Below, one piece after another: positions 9,567 through 18,679 of a stretch of 64,000 nt of DNA (its first letter is position 1; each line of letters opens with the position of its first letter). The notes beneath the pieces are model-generated. The model was not told the origin of the DNA. It did not search any database and worked only from the letters and a program-made list of their open reading frames with translations. The position numbers and the translations under genes are program-made. The stretch lies in assembly GCF_002009425.1 (NCBI RefSeq), contig NZ_CP019936.1, positions 186,001 to 250,000 of the forward strand. Direction: 5' to 3'. This DNA is from Thiosocius teredinicola. GTDB lineage: Bacteria > Pseudomonadota > Gammaproteobacteria > Chromatiales > Chromatiaceae.

Positions 9567-10007
9567 TTAAGGCAGCAGGAAAGCCAGTGCCGAGGCGACC
9601 AGTTGCACCAACAGCATGGCGCCCTGATAGCGGAGGAGCCGCATTGCGCCCTCGATTCGGGCGTCCAGCGAGCGCGGCGGATCGGTGTCGCGGCCTATTT
9701 TCCGGTCGAATGCGGCCATGTCGGCGTGTGGGTCTGTGCCTGTCTTCCACTGATTGGCCCAGCGATGGAAGACGGTTGCATCAAACTGGGTTCTGGCGGC
9801 GAGATAGAGCTGAGCGGCCCCGGCAGCGATCGACACGACCAGCCAGGCGGTGTTGCTCGCAAGGCCAGCGACGCCGACCGCGATGAACGCCAGCACGCCG
9901 GCCAGTATCGAGACCAGTGCCAGCCATGCGCCGTTTCGCAGTCGCCGGGCAGTCTGCGCGGCCCGCGCTGCGTGCTGATCGGTGCTCATTGAAGACGATG
10001 GTGACAT
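9567..10007 (-). CDS. Small membrane protein coupled to the YnbD-like phosphatase
   Basis: The gene starts in a TGATG overlap with the stop of the PAP2/phosphatase gene and encodes 146 aa (a second ATG six codons later is possible). Three hydrophobic stretches are seen at about residues 27-48, 53-71 and 128-145. The soluble part between them contains VFHRWANQWKTGTD and AAFDRKIGRDTDPPRSLDARIEGAMRLLRYQ. No known family was recognised. Tight coupling suggests that it works with YnbC/YnbD-like proteins at the inner membrane, perhaps in lipid metabolism (inference). Confidence 0.7.
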   Translation of the reverse strand: MSPSSSMSTDQHAARAAQTARRLRNGAWLALVSILAGVLAFIAVGVAGLASNTAWLVVSIAAGAAQLYLAARTQFDATVFHRWANQWKTGTDPHADMAAFDRKIGRDTDPPRSLDARIEGAMRLLRYQGAMLLVQLVASALAFLLP

Positions 10008-11332
10008 CAGGGCATCGCTGGTGACTGCTGCTGCACTGCCGTCCTGAGGTTGTCGATCCACTTGGCGCCCAGCACCACCTGCGGGCGTTGTTCCCTCACA
10101 TGTTGCAAAGCCGTCTCCCAGCAGTGCGTCCGACCGCTCACACACAACCATGCGGCGACCGCCAGCGCGCTGCGTGAATAGCCAAGTGCACAGCTCACCA
10201 ACAGGTTGCCGCCGGCACGATGCAGGCGCTCGATGTGCGCGGCTGCTTCGCGCAATTGCGTCGGGGTTGGCGGCACCAGGTCGAGCATCGGCACATTGGC
10301 GACATGCGCGATGCCTGTCGGCGGATTGAGTTCCGCAGTGAGGTCGACAAACGCAGTGAAACCGAGCCGTGCGAATTCGTCTCCGGTCGGGAAGCGGCCG
10401 AGCCACACCCCCTCTGTGATGTGACTAGGCTCGGGTTTGCGCCATGTCCATAGCCGTGAATTGATCCAGGCGGCCAGATGATAGGGGGCCAACAGCACGG
10501 CGACGGCGATGCTCTGCCTGGTGCGCGTTTTCTGAAAGCCTCGTTCGCCACTCCAGGCGTAGATCACCGCGACCATGGCCAGCGAAACGGCGGGCCACAG
10601 TGACCACAGTGCCACGCCGCCGAACAATGCCATGGCGCCGAAGATCATGCTGCCGATGGCGTAGTAGCTGGCGAGACGCCGGTGTCGTTCGGTTGGTACC
10701 ACACCGCGTCTTAGCGGGCTTTGTTGTGTATCGGGCCAAAGCCACAGGCAGACAAAGCCGAGCAGGGCGCCGGTCGGCACGTCGATGAAGTGATGCTGGT
10801 AGGTCGTCAGCACGGAGACCGCGATCAGGATAGCCCAGGCATTGATCAACCAACGCCAGTAGCGCGTGACATGCGCGGCGAAACTGTGCCAGATGATGAC
10901 CAGCAATGCGATATGCAGAGAGGGCGCCTGGTTATAAGGCTGATCGAAGGCGGCCAGGGCGTCGAACCACAAGCCGAAGAACCCATCGACCGGCGGTTTA
11001 TCAAAACTGTATTGCAGTGGGAACAGTACGAAACAGGCCACAGCTATGAGCTGTGCCGTCAATAGCCGCAGTGCATGTCGATCCACCTCACGGCGTGTGC
11101 GGCACAGCAGAAACGATAGGCCGTACAGCAGGTCGATTGACCAGTAGGGCACGATGGTCCAGGCCCAAAACGGAATCTGCTGCTCCCAGCCGAACACGAT
11201 GCTGGTCGTGATCTGGCGTTCGGCAGCCAATTGGTTGGACCATCCATAGCTGATGAAGAACAGCGGGCCGAGCAGCGCGAGCCAGGCGAGGCTGCGCCCC
11301 CACTGAATGGCATACCCTTGTTTGCCATCCAT
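10007..11332 (-). CDS. ynbD: PAP2 phosphatase fused to a dual-specificity protein-phosphatase domain (YnbD-like)
   Basis: The protein is 441 aa from the ATG at 11332. Its N-terminal half is a multi-spanning membrane domain with PAP2 motifs: PSLH at residues 137-140 and H180-H181 in YQHHFIDVPTGALLG. After more membrane segments the C-terminal domain carries the phosphatase loop CALGYSR (Cys381 to Arg387) with a DLTAE segment before it. This domain order and length match E. coli YnbD (430 aa). Lipid phosphates such as phosphatidate or phosphatidylglycerophosphate are possible substrates, by family inference only. The gene is five bases downstream of the ynbC-like gene. Confidence 0.88.
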   Translation of the reverse strand: MDGKQGYAIQWGRSLAWLALLGPLFFISYGWSNQLAAERQITTSIVFGWEQQIPFWAWTIVPYWSIDLLYGLSFLLCRTRREVDRHALRLLTAQLIAVACFVLFPLQYSFDKPPVDGFFGLWFDALAAFDQPYNQAPSLHIALLVIIWHSFAAHVTRYWRWLINAWAILIAVSVLTTYQHHFIDVPTGALLGFVCLWLWPDTQQSPLRRGVVPTERHRRLASYYAIGSMIFGAMALFGGVALWSLWPAVSLAMVAVIYAWSGERGFQKTRTRQSIAVAVLLAPYHLAAWINSRLWTWRKPEPSHITEGVWLGRFPTGDEFARLGFTAFVDLTAELNPPTGIAHVANVPMLDLVPPTPTQLREAAAHIERLHRAGGNLLVSCALGYSRSALAVAAWLCVSGRTHCWETALQHVREQRPQVVLGAKWIDNLRTAVQQQSPAMP

Positions 11333-11337
11333 CGGGT

Positions 11338-13101
11338 TCACGCTGTAACCCGGCGCGCCAGGCCGACGGTGAAGATGCCCCATTCGTCGATGCGTTGTTC
11401 GATCTTCTCGAAACCGGCATCGCGCACCAACTGATCCATCTCGGCGGTCGTGCGGCGACGCATCACCCAGGCGGCGCCATCGCGGTGGCTGGTCAATGCC
11501 CGGGCAATCATCTCCAGTTGCGGATGCCAGGGTTGGCCGGTGTAGATCAGGTAGCCACCGGGTTCGACAGCACTGGCCATGCCGGCGAGCGACCGTCGGA
11601 CCAGGTCGTTGTCGGGAAAGAGTTCGTACAGCCCCGAAACGATGCCGATCGTGGTTGCCGGTTGGGCGGCCGCCACCGAATCAGTGTCGAAGGCGTCGCC
11701 TTGTTCAAAGTGCGCGATGTCGCCGAGATGTTTTTGCTCGACCATCCGTTGGCCCGCCTCGACATTCATGTCGCTGAAATCGCGCAAGACGATGGCGTCG
11801 GGTTTGCCGCTGTCTGCGGTGAGCGCGTCGAGAACATAGCGTCCGTGTCCGGCCGCGATATCAAGCACCTTGACCGCGCGATCCTGGTCGCGCAGATGTT
11901 GCATGGCGGCGCGGATCAACTCGCCGATGTGTACCTTGCGCCGCCGAATGCCTTTCCAGCCGACGGCGTCGAGATAGTTGCGATCGATCATCCTCCCCAG
12001 CGGTGTCAGTCCGTTCACCTGGTTGCGGTAGACATAGTCGAGCGTACTACCGGAGTCGAAGCCGGTACGTTGTCCTAGCGAAACGCCTTCAGACAGCATG
12101 CCGGACCAAGTGAGTCCCTTGCGGTACAGGTTCCAGCCGATGCCCCGCAATGATCGCGGAGGTAGCGGTGCGGCAAGGCGTTCGGCTTCGTCGAACGTAT
12201 AGCCATGTTTGTGTGCATCGCTGAAATCGACGGCAGGTGCCGGGTCGTCGAACTGACGCAGAATGAAGTCACGCGCTTGGCGCACCGCCCGTTCGCGGCC
12301 ATCTTCCCCGAACGTGTCGTGAAAGAAGCCGTCGAGCACGTGCTTTTCTTTGACAGGGCTGCCCAAGCGGTCAAAGAAATCGTGCTGGGGTTTATGGTGC
12401 ACGACCCAATCGGCGCCTGAGATCAGTAGCTGTGTCGGCACCGTGATGGCTTGCGCGTCTGCCACCAGGCGTTCGGCGGCTCGGTACAGGCCGAGCAGGA
12501 TATTGACCGAGATCGGTCGCGAGATCAGCGGGTCTTTGTCATAGCTCGCCTGGCGCGCCTTGTCGTGGGTGAGAAACGAGGATTTGACGTAGCTGTTGAC
12601 GAAGAAGTTGCCTTTGATGCGCTGCAGAAGGCGCAGCCCCGGGCGTGCGAACGGGACATAGAGTTTTACCTTGAATGCCGGCGAGGCAAGCACCAGCGAG
12701 CGGATCGGCGGTGCATAGTCATGTACCCAGGTGGCCGCAAGCACGGCGCCGACACTCTGCGCGACCACCGCGATATCGCGTGTGGCGACCGCGTGGTGTG
12801 CGTTGATGTGATCGATGAAGGTCTGGATGTCACGCACCGAGGTGCCGACGCTTGGTGAATAGCCGCGTTTGCCGGGCGAGCGGCCGTGGCCGCGGGCGTC
12901 CCAGGCGAACACGTCGAGGTCCGGTAGCTTCAGTTCATCGGCCAGATGGGCCATTCGTCCTGAGTGCTCGTGACCGCGATGAAACATCACCACTGCGCCG
13001 CGGCGGGTTCCGGTCGCTGGCCAGTGACGGTAGAAAAGCTCGACGCCGTCGTGGGTTGTGAAGCTGCATTCTGTTACGGGACGTTCGCTCAGCGCGTTCA
13101 T
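11338..13101 (-). CDS. ynbC: Bifunctional alpha/beta hydrolase - SAM-dependent methyltransferase (YnbC-like)
   Basis: The 587-aa protein has an N-terminal hydrolase of the monoglyceride-lipase type (about 1-285) with RGHEHSGR, DARGHGRS, a putative nucleophile Ser116 in AQSVG, Asp at GADW (about 231) and His at FFHDTFGE (about 261). The usual Gly before the nucleophile is Ala here. The C-terminal half (about 340-587) has methyltransferase motif I VKVLDIAAGHGRYVL (about 410-424). The fused architecture and length match E. coli YnbC (585 aa). It is the first gene of a three-gene unit with the YnbD-like phosphatase. The ynbA/ynbB homologues are not in the window. Confidence 0.88.
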   Translation of the reverse strand: MNALSERPVTECSFTTHDGVELFYRHWPATGTRRGAVVMFHRGHEHSGRMAHLADELKLPDLDVFAWDARGHGRSPGKRGYSPSVGTSVRDIQTFIDHINAHHAVATRDIAVVAQSVGAVLAATWVHDYAPPIRSLVLASPAFKVKLYVPFARPGLRLLQRIKGNFFVNSYVKSSFLTHDKARQASYDKDPLISRPISVNILLGLYRAAERLVADAQAITVPTQLLISGADWVVHHKPQHDFFDRLGSPVKEKHVLDGFFHDTFGEDGRERAVRQARDFILRQFDDPAPAVDFSDAHKHGYTFDEAERLAAPLPPRSLRGIGWNLYRKGLTWSGMLSEGVSLGQRTGFDSGSTLDYVYRNQVNGLTPLGRMIDRNYLDAVGWKGIRRRKVHIGELIRAAMQHLRDQDRAVKVLDIAAGHGRYVLDALTADSGKPDAIVLRDFSDMNVEAGQRMVEQKHLGDIAHFEQGDAFDTDSVAAAQPATTIGIVSGLYELFPDNDLVRRSLAGMASAVEPGGYLIYTGQPWHPQLEMIARALTSHRDGAAWVMRRRTTAEMDQLVRDAGFEKIEQRIDEWGIFTVGLARRVTA

Positions 13102-13282
13102 GAAGACACCTGCCTTGGTTTGACGGACCGCTTTGGGGCCCGCTTCGCGTTTTAAGTTGTGCAGAGCATAGCTATCGGCGGCCGAGCCGGCGCGAACTTT
13201 GCAAAAAGTTGCGCATCGCGATACCTGTCGGTGTGAGCGGCAGGACTTGCGGAAGATTCAGCAGGACACCGGGCTGCAAAAA

Positions 13283-13311
13283 GAAACGCCCATGCGATGC
13301 ACGGGCGTTTC
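13283..13311 (-). terminator. Rho-independent terminator of ppa
   Basis: A 9-bp perfect stem GAAACGCCC/GGGCGTTTC with an 11-nt loop is followed on the minus strand by a T5 run (TTTCTTTTTGC). It begins about 25 bases after the ppa stop codon. Confidence 0.9.
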
Positions 13312-13335
13312 ATTTGGCAGATGGACAGAGGGCTA

Positions 13336-13881
13336 TCAGAAAGCCGGTCTTTCCGGCGCCTCTTTGTACATCTGCACGCTGTCCATGATCTCTTTTTTCG
13401 CCTCGTCGATGCCGTACCAGCCGTCAACGCGCACCCACTTGCCTTCGTCGAGGTCTTTGTAATGCTCGAAGAAGTGCGAAATCTTGTTGAGTACGTCGCC
13501 CGGCAGGTCGCGGAAGGTTTCCACGCCGCGGTAGGCCTTGCTGAGTTTGTCGACCGGCACGGCGAGCACCTTGGCGTCGTCACCGGATTCATCGGTCATC
13601 TTCAGCACGCCGACCGGACGGCACTTGATGACGGAACCGGAGATCAGCGGGTGCGGCGTCAGCACGAGCACGTCGACCGGGTCGCCGTCTTTCGACAGGG
13701 TGTGCGGCACGTAGCCGTAGTTGCACGGGTAGTACATCGCCGTCGACATGAAACGATCGACGAACATGGCGCCGGTCTCTTTGTCGAGCTCGTATTTGAC
13801 CGGATCGGAGTTGGCCGGGATCTCGATGATGACGTTGATTTGATTGGGCACATCGCCCTTGCTCACGCGGTCGAGGTTCAT
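13336..13881 (-). CDS. ppa: Soluble inorganic pyrophosphatase (family I)
   Basis: The enzyme hydrolyses cytoplasmic PPi to two phosphates. From the ATG at 13881 (AAGGAAA upstream) it is 181 aa, close to E. coli Ppa (176 aa). The signature DGDPVDVLV places metal ligands at D65, D67 and D70, the same numbers as in E. coli. The [12 protein letters not shown] and [13 protein letters not shown] stretches are also typical. Longer in-frame starts up to 14070 would run through the terminator of the upstream pyrophosphatase gene and are rejected. It lies beside two membrane pyrophosphatases but is separated from the nearest by a terminator, so it has its own promoter. Confidence 0.97.
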   Translation of the reverse strand: MNLDRVSKGDVPNQINVIIEIPANSDPVKYELDKETGAMFVDRFMSTAMYYPCNYGYVPHTLSKDGDPVDVLVLTPHPLISGSVIKCRPVGVLKMTDESGDDAKVLAVPVDKLSKAYRGVETFRDLPGDVLNKISHFFEHYKDLDEGKWVRVDGWYGIDEAKKEIMDSVQMYKEAPERPAF

Positions 13882-14002
13882 GCGCGTTTCCTTGGGATTC
13901 TTAGTTGCAGATTCTGAACGGCCCGGACTCGGCCGGACGTGAAATAGCTGGGTAGAGTAAGCGTAGCTCCGGTCGCCGTCCACACCCGCGCCGGCCGCCC
14001 AC

Positions 14003-14026
14003 AAAAAAGGGGGCTCATCGGCCCCC
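14003..14026 (-). terminator. Rho-independent terminator of the K+-independent membrane pyrophosphatase gene
   Basis: The stem GGGGGC/GCCCCC (14009-14014, 14021-14026) with a 6-nt loop is followed on the minus strand by a T6 run (14003-14008). It lies 28 bases after the stop codon of the membrane PPase. Confidence 0.9.
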
Positions 14027-14053
14027 GTTAATTTTCCACCAAAAATCCGTTGC

Positions 14054-16063
14054 TTAGAGCATTGGCACAATCAGCAGCGCCACAATATTGATGATCTTAA
14101 TCAAAGGGTTCACGGCTGGTCCGGCGGTGTCCTTGTAGGGGTCGCCGACGGTGTCGCCGGTCACGGCTGCTTTGTGAGCATCCGATCCCTTGCCGCCATG
14201 GTTGCCGTCTTCGATGTATTTCTTGGCGTTGTCCCATGCGCCGCCGCCGGTGGTCATCGAGATCGCGACGAACAGGCCGGTGACGATGGTGCCGATCAAG
14301 AGGCCGCCCAGTGCCTTCGGGCCGAGCAGCAGGCCGACCGCCACCGGTACCGCAATCGGCAGCAGGGATGGGATGATCATTTCCTTGATCGCGGCCTTGG
14401 TCAGCATGTCGACTGCGCGGCCATAGTCGGGCTTTTCCGAGTGATCCATGATGCCCGGCTTTTCCTTGAACTGACGGCGCACCTCGTTGACGATGCCGCC
14501 CGCCGCGCGGCCGACCGCTTCCATCGCCATCGAACCGAACAGATAAGGAACAAGGCCGCCGATGAATAGGCCGATGATCACCATGTGGTCCGACAGGTCG
14601 AAGGCCATGCTGATGCCTTCTTTCTCCAGCGAGTGGGTGTAGTCCGAGAACAGCACCAGTGCGGCGAGGCCGGCCGAACCGATCGCATAACCCTTGGTGA
14701 CCGCCTTGGTGGTGTTGCCGACGGCATCCAGCGGGTCGGTGATGTTGCGGATCTTCTCGTCCAACTCGGCCATCTCGGCAATGCCGCCGGCGTTATCGGT
14801 GATCGGTCCGTAGGCGTCGAGCGCGACGATGATGCCGGTCATCGACAGCATGGAGGTCGCCGCGACCGCAATGCCGTACAGACCGGCCAGATCGTAGGCC
14901 GCCCAGATCGACGCGCAAACCGCCAGCACCGGCAGTGCGGTCGATTTCATCGATACCGCGAGACCGGCAATCACGTTGGTGCCGTCGCCGGTGGTCGATG
15001 CCGAGGCGATGTGGCGCACCGGGCTGTACTCGGTCGCGGTGTAGTACTCGGTGATGACGACCATGGCCGCGGTCAGCGCCAGGCCGATCAGGGCGGCGAG
15101 ATACAGGTCGAATGACGAGAACTGTTCGTTGCCGCTCATCATCGAGTCGGTCACGAAGTAGAAGCCGATCGCGGCGATCACGCCGGACACGATCAGGCCC
15201 TTATACAGCGCAATCATAATCTTGGTATCGCCGGCTTTCGCCTTGACGAAAAATGTGCCGACAACCGACGCGACGATCGACACCCCGCCCAGAATCAGTG
15301 GGTACATGATGGCCTCGGCCGAACCGAGGATCAGCCCGCCGAGCAACATGGTGGCGACCACCGTGACGGCGTAGGTTTCGAACAGGTCGGCCGCCATGCC
15401 GGCGCAGTCACCCACATTGTCGCCGACGTTGTCGGCAATCACGGCCGGGTTGCGCGGATCATCTTCGGGGATGCCTGCTTCGACCTTGCCGACGATGTCG
15501 GCACCGACATCGGCGCCCTTGGTGAAGATGCCGCCGCCGAGACGGGCGAAGATTGAGATCAGTGAGCCGCCGAATGCCAGCCCGACCAGCGGATGCAGCG
15601 GGTCTTCGACCCCCAGCCAGACGAGGATGCCGTAGTAGCCGGCAACGCCCAGCAGCCCCAGGCCGACGACCAGCAGGCCGGTGATCGCACCGCCGCGGAA
15701 TGCGATCTGCAGGGCAGCGTTGATGCCGTGCTCGGCGGCCTTTGCGGTGCGCACGTTGGACCTGACCGAGATATTCATGCCGATGTAGCCGGCGAGCCCT
15801 GAGAAAACCGCACCGATCAGAAAACCGACCGCCGTGGCCCAACCGAGGGTGATGAACAGGACGATGGTGAGAATCACCCCGACGATACCGATCGTGGTGT
15901 ACTGGCGATTGAGGTAGGCCGAGGCGCCTTCCTGCACTGCCTGGGCGATCTCCAGCATCCGTTCGCTTCCGCTGGGCTGGCTCAATATCCATTTGACGGA
16001 AACGAAGCCATAACCGATCGCCAACAGCGAGCAGGCGAGCGCGAACCACAGTGCAGTGTCCAT
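14054..16063 (-). CDS. hppA: Membrane-bound pyrophosphatase, K+-independent type (H+-pumping expected)
   Basis: The 669-aa integral membrane enzyme couples PPi hydrolysis to cation pumping across the inner membrane. The ATG at 16063 follows AAGGGGA. PPi/Mg-binding blocks are present: [47 protein letters not shown] and, near the end, [15 protein letters not shown]. The segment [10 protein letters not shown] places Lys453 and Thr456 at the two positions that identify K+-independent membrane PPases (Lys/Thr instead of Ala/Gly), a class known to pump protons. A gating Glu is in DLFETYA (about 229). It is divergent from a second, different membrane PPase. Confidence 0.96.
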   Translation of the reverse strand: MDTALWFALACSLLAIGYGFVSVKWILSQPSGSERMLEIAQAVQEGASAYLNRQYTTIGIVGVILTIVLFITLGWATAVGFLIGAVFSGLAGYIGMNISVRSNVRTAKAAEHGINAALQIAFRGGAITGLLVVGLGLLGVAGYYGILVWLGVEDPLHPLVGLAFGGSLISIFARLGGGIFTKGADVGADIVGKVEAGIPEDDPRNPAVIADNVGDNVGDCAGMAADLFETYAVTVVATMLLGGLILGSAEAIMYPLILGGVSIVASVVGTFFVKAKAGDTKIMIALYKGLIVSGVIAAIGFYFVTDSMMSGNEQFSSFDLYLAALIGLALTAAMVVITEYYTATEYSPVRHIASASTTGDGTNVIAGLAVSMKSTALPVLAVCASIWAAYDLAGLYGIAVAATSMLSMTGIIVALDAYGPITDNAGGIAEMAELDEKIRNITDPLDAVGNTTKAVTKGYAIGSAGLAALVLFSDYTHSLEKEGISMAFDLSDHMVIIGLFIGGLVPYLFGSMAMEAVGRAAGGIVNEVRRQFKEKPGIMDHSEKPDYGRAVDMLTKAAIKEMIIPSLLPIAVPVAVGLLLGPKALGGLLIGTIVTGLFVAISMTTGGGAWDNAKKYIEDGNHGGKGSDAHKAAVTGDTVGDPYKDTAGPAVNPLIKIINIVALLIVPML

Positions 16064-16376
16064 CAACGTATCCCCTTTATGAAAACCTCGTTATTTTGGA
16101 AATTTATAATTTTTATTGGTAATTCCCGTGACGGATTGTTCGCTTTCGGAACCAAATTACCAACCAAATTGTTCGAATGGCGCGATTAACAGTGCTGCTA
16201 GCAGGGTAATGGGCGCCGTGGTGACGGGTTTTCGGGCGGCGCTTGCAGTCGCGGGGGCGGTTCTTACAATGGATAACTATTAGAAAATTTTGGGGTAGCG
16301 CAAGACACTTGCCATGTAAAAGTCGATATGCGTTTCGCCAGAAACACAAAACAATAACACCGGAGGAGTTAGTTTA
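16064..16376. promoter_or_regulatory. Divergent promoter region between the two membrane pyrophosphatase genes
   Basis: This gene-free spacer of 313 bp is AT-richer than its surroundings near the minus-strand gene (TTATAATTTTTATT around 16105). For the plus-strand gene a candidate promoter is TTGCAG (16243-16248), 16 bp, TACAAT (16265-16270), with transcription from about 16277. GGAGGAG at 16362-16368 is a strong ribosome-binding site for the plus gene. No convincing operator was recognised; shared regulation of the pair is only inferred from the geometry. Confidence 0.5.
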
Positions 16377-18377
16377 ATGATGGGCACTTACCTGCCGCCG
16401 ATCCTTGGCATCATCGGTCTGCTTTCCGCTTATTACATCTATCGGCTTATCCATGAGCACCCTGCGGGGGAGGAGAAGGTGACCGGCATCGGCAACCAGA
16501 TCCACCTCGGCGCGATGGTGTTCATGAAGCGCGAATTCAAGACGCTCGGCATCTTCGGCGTGATCGTTCTCGCGTTCCTGCTCATCTTTCTCGGTGTGAA
16601 AACCTCAATCGCCTTCGTCGCCGGCGCGCTGGCCTCGGGTCTGGCCGGTTACTTCGGCATGTTTACCGCCACCCACGCCAACGTCCGCACCACGACGGCC
16701 GCCAACCGCGAAGGGCCGGCCGCGGCCCTGTCGGTGGCCTTTTTCGGCGGTTCGGTCATGGGCCTGTTGGTCGCCTCGATGGGTTTGCTCGGGCTCGGCA
16801 CGCTGTACCTGGTGTTTGGCGGTGACCCGGACACGGCACATGCGATTCACGGCTTCGGCATGGGCGCCTCAATGGTTGCCCTGTTCTCGCGTGTCGGCGG
16901 CGGTATCTATACGAAAAGCGCAGACGTCGGTGCGGACCTGGTCGGCAAGGTCGAGGCCGGTATTCCGGAAGACGATCCGCGCAACCCGGGCGTGATCGCC
17001 GACAACGTGGGCGACAATGTGGGCGACGTCGCCGGGATGGGATCGGACATTTTCGAATCCTACTGCGGCTCGATGATCGCCACGATCGCCATCGCCTCGA
17101 CCATGACGCTGGTTGCGGCCGACGCCTTGGGCGGCAGGGAGATGTTGATGGGATTGCCGCTGCATCTGGCGTCCATCGGGCTGTTGTGTTCGATCGCCGG
17201 CATCCTGTTGGTGCGCAAGTCGTCCGACAAGGCGCCGGAAAAGGCGCTGCGCACGGGCACGCTCGGCGCGTCGGCGCTGTTCATCGTGGTTGCCTACCTG
17301 CTGATCGATGCGATGGGTGGCTCGGTGGCCATCTGGGGCGCGGTGGTTTCCGGTGCGGTCGGTGGCGTGATCATCGGCCTGGTCACCGAGTACTACACCG
17401 GCGGTGCCCCGGTCCGGCGGATCGCCAAGTCGGGTGAAACCGGCTCGGCCACGGTCATGATTACCGGCCTGGCGGTCGGCATGCAGTCGGTCGTTATTCC
17501 GGTCATCACGATCTGCGCGATCATCTTCGTGTCCAACTGGTTGGTTGGCCTTTACGGCGTGGGTATTGCCGCTGTCGGCATGCTGGCGACCGTCGGTATC
17601 ACCATGGCGATCGACGCCTACGGCCCGGTCGCCGACAACGCCGGCGGCATCGCCGAAATGGCGGGCTTGGGTGAAGAAACCCGCAAGATCACCGACTCGT
17701 TGGACGAACTGGGCAACACCACGGCGGCGATCGGCAAGGGCTTTGCCATCGGCGCAGCTGCCCTGGCTGCGCTGGCGATCATCACCGCATTCGTGGAAAC
17801 CGTGTCTGCCCGGATACCGGATTTCGCCCTCAATCTAAACGATCCCTTGGTGCTGATCGGTATGTTCGTCGGCGGGCTGCTGCCGTTTCTGATTGCTTCG
17901 ATCACGATGACTGCGGTTGGCGATGCCGCCTACGAGATGATTCACGAGATCCGTCGGCAGTTCCGCGAGATCCCCGGCCTGCTCGAAGGCACGGGCGAGC
18001 CCGATACCGCGCGCTGCGTCGATATCGCCACCAGCGCCGCGCTGCAACGCATGGTGTTGCCCGGGGCCATCGCAGTGGTCGCCCCGGTTGCGGTTGGATT
18101 CGGTGTCGGTGCCCAGGCGCTCGGCGGGATGCTCGGCGGCGCGCTGGTGTCGTGCGTGCTGTTGGCGCTGACCATGGCGAATGCCGGTGGCGCCTGGGAC
18201 AACGCCAAGAAATGGGTCGAGAAAGGCAACCTCGGCGGCAAAGGCTCTGAGGTTCACAAGGCCGCGGTGGTCGGCGATACCGTCGGCGACCCGTTCAAAG
18301 ACACCTCAGGTCCGTCGATGAACATCCTGATCAACGTCATGGCGATCGTGTCGCTGGTGATTGCGCCGTTGCTGTAA
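16377..18377 (+). CDS. Membrane-bound pyrophosphatase, K+-dependent type (Na+ or H+ pump)
   Basis: The 666-aa enzyme is a complete membrane PPase with [22 protein letters not shown] (183-204), DNVGDNVGD (209-217), [16 protein letters not shown] and [15 protein letters not shown] near the C-terminus. The diagnostic segment [10 protein letters not shown] has Ala450 and Gly453, the signature of the K+-dependent class. The gating Glu lies in DIFESYC (E227), the position used by Na+-PPases and some H+-PPases. Na+ pumping is therefore possible but not proved. Start codons at 16377 and 16380 are both served by GGAGGAG. It differs widely from the neighbouring minus-strand paralogue, so it is not a recent duplicate. 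Confidence 0.95.
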   Translation: MMGTYLPPILGIIGLLSAYYIYRLIHEHPAGEEKVTGIGNQIHLGAMVFMKREFKTLGIFGVIVLAFLLIFLGVKTSIAFVAGALASGLAGYFGMFTATHANVRTTTAANREGPAAALSVAFFGGSVMGLLVASMGLLGLGTLYLVFGGDPDTAHAIHGFGMGASMVALFSRVGGGIYTKSADVGADLVGKVEAGIPEDDPRNPGVIADNVGDNVGDVAGMGSDIFESYCGSMIATIAIASTMTLVAADALGGREMLMGLPLHLASIGLLCSIAGILLVRKSSDKAPEKALRTGTLGASALFIVVAYLLIDAMGGSVAIWGAVVSGAVGGVIIGLVTEYYTGGAPVRRIAKSGETGSATVMITGLAVGMQSVVIPVITICAIIFVSNWLVGLYGVGIAAVGMLATVGITMAIDAYGPVADNAGGIAEMAGLGEETRKITDSLDELGNTTAAIGKGFAIGAAALAALAIITAFVETVSARIPDFALNLNDPLVLIGMFVGGLLPFLIASITMTAVGDAAYEMIHEIRRQFREIPGLLEGTGEPDTARCVDIATSAALQRMVLPGAIAVVAPVAVGFGVGAQALGGMLGGALVSCVLLALTMANAGGAWDNAKKWVEKGNLGGKGSEVHKAAVVGDTVGDPFKDTSGPSMNILINVMAIVSLVIAPLL

Positions 18378-18422
18378 GGGCGCGGCAATCAAGTCTGAGG
18401 CGGATGCCGCTCGGCGTTCGCC

Positions 18423-18626
18423 TCAGCGACCCACCTTGGAGAAGTCCGTACCGGGTTCGAGCTCGAACTTCTGCTGCAGGTCGAATTCGCGTATCAACTG
18501 ATCGACCGCACCCTGGCCGTGCACATTGCTCACCTCGGCGAGAATCAGGCGCACCGCATTGCGGTTGTACCCACTGGTGAACGACAGTTGGACCTGGATC
18601 AGTTCGCGTGCCCTGTCGAGTGTCAT
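18423..18626 (-). CDS. 67-aa conserved-looking protein of unknown function
   Basis: The ATG at 18626 is preceded by AGGAG and opens MTLDRARELIQVQLSFTSGY, ending in ELEPGTDFSKVGR. The central part (RNAVRLILAEVSNVHGQGAVDQLIREFDL) looks like two amphipathic helices. There is no signal peptide or membrane segment. It lies 53 bases downstream of the receiver-PAS-GGDEF-EAL gene on the same strand and may be a small partner of it. It converges with the K+-dependent pyrophosphatase gene. I do not recognise the family. Confidence 0.6.
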   Translation of the reverse strand: MTLDRARELIQVQLSFTSGYNRNAVRLILAEVSNVHGQGAVDQLIREFDLQQKFELEPGTDFSKVGR

Positions 18627-18679
18627 GCTGCGGCTCCTGCTTGCTGCGGTTGAGTTGCTCGGTGACGCCGCAAGCGGCA

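Noticed and set aside
10008-10406. N-terminal extension of the 146-aa membrane protein
   Set aside because: It runs through the phosphatase gene in another frame; the TGATG junction gives a natural start.
13882-14070. Longer start for soluble pyrophosphatase
   Set aside because: It would include the membrane-PPase terminator and 63 residues that do not occur in family I PPases.
14054-18377. Recent tandem or inverted duplication of the membrane PPase gene
   Set aside because: The two proteins differ widely, belong to different potassium classes and share only family-wide motifs.
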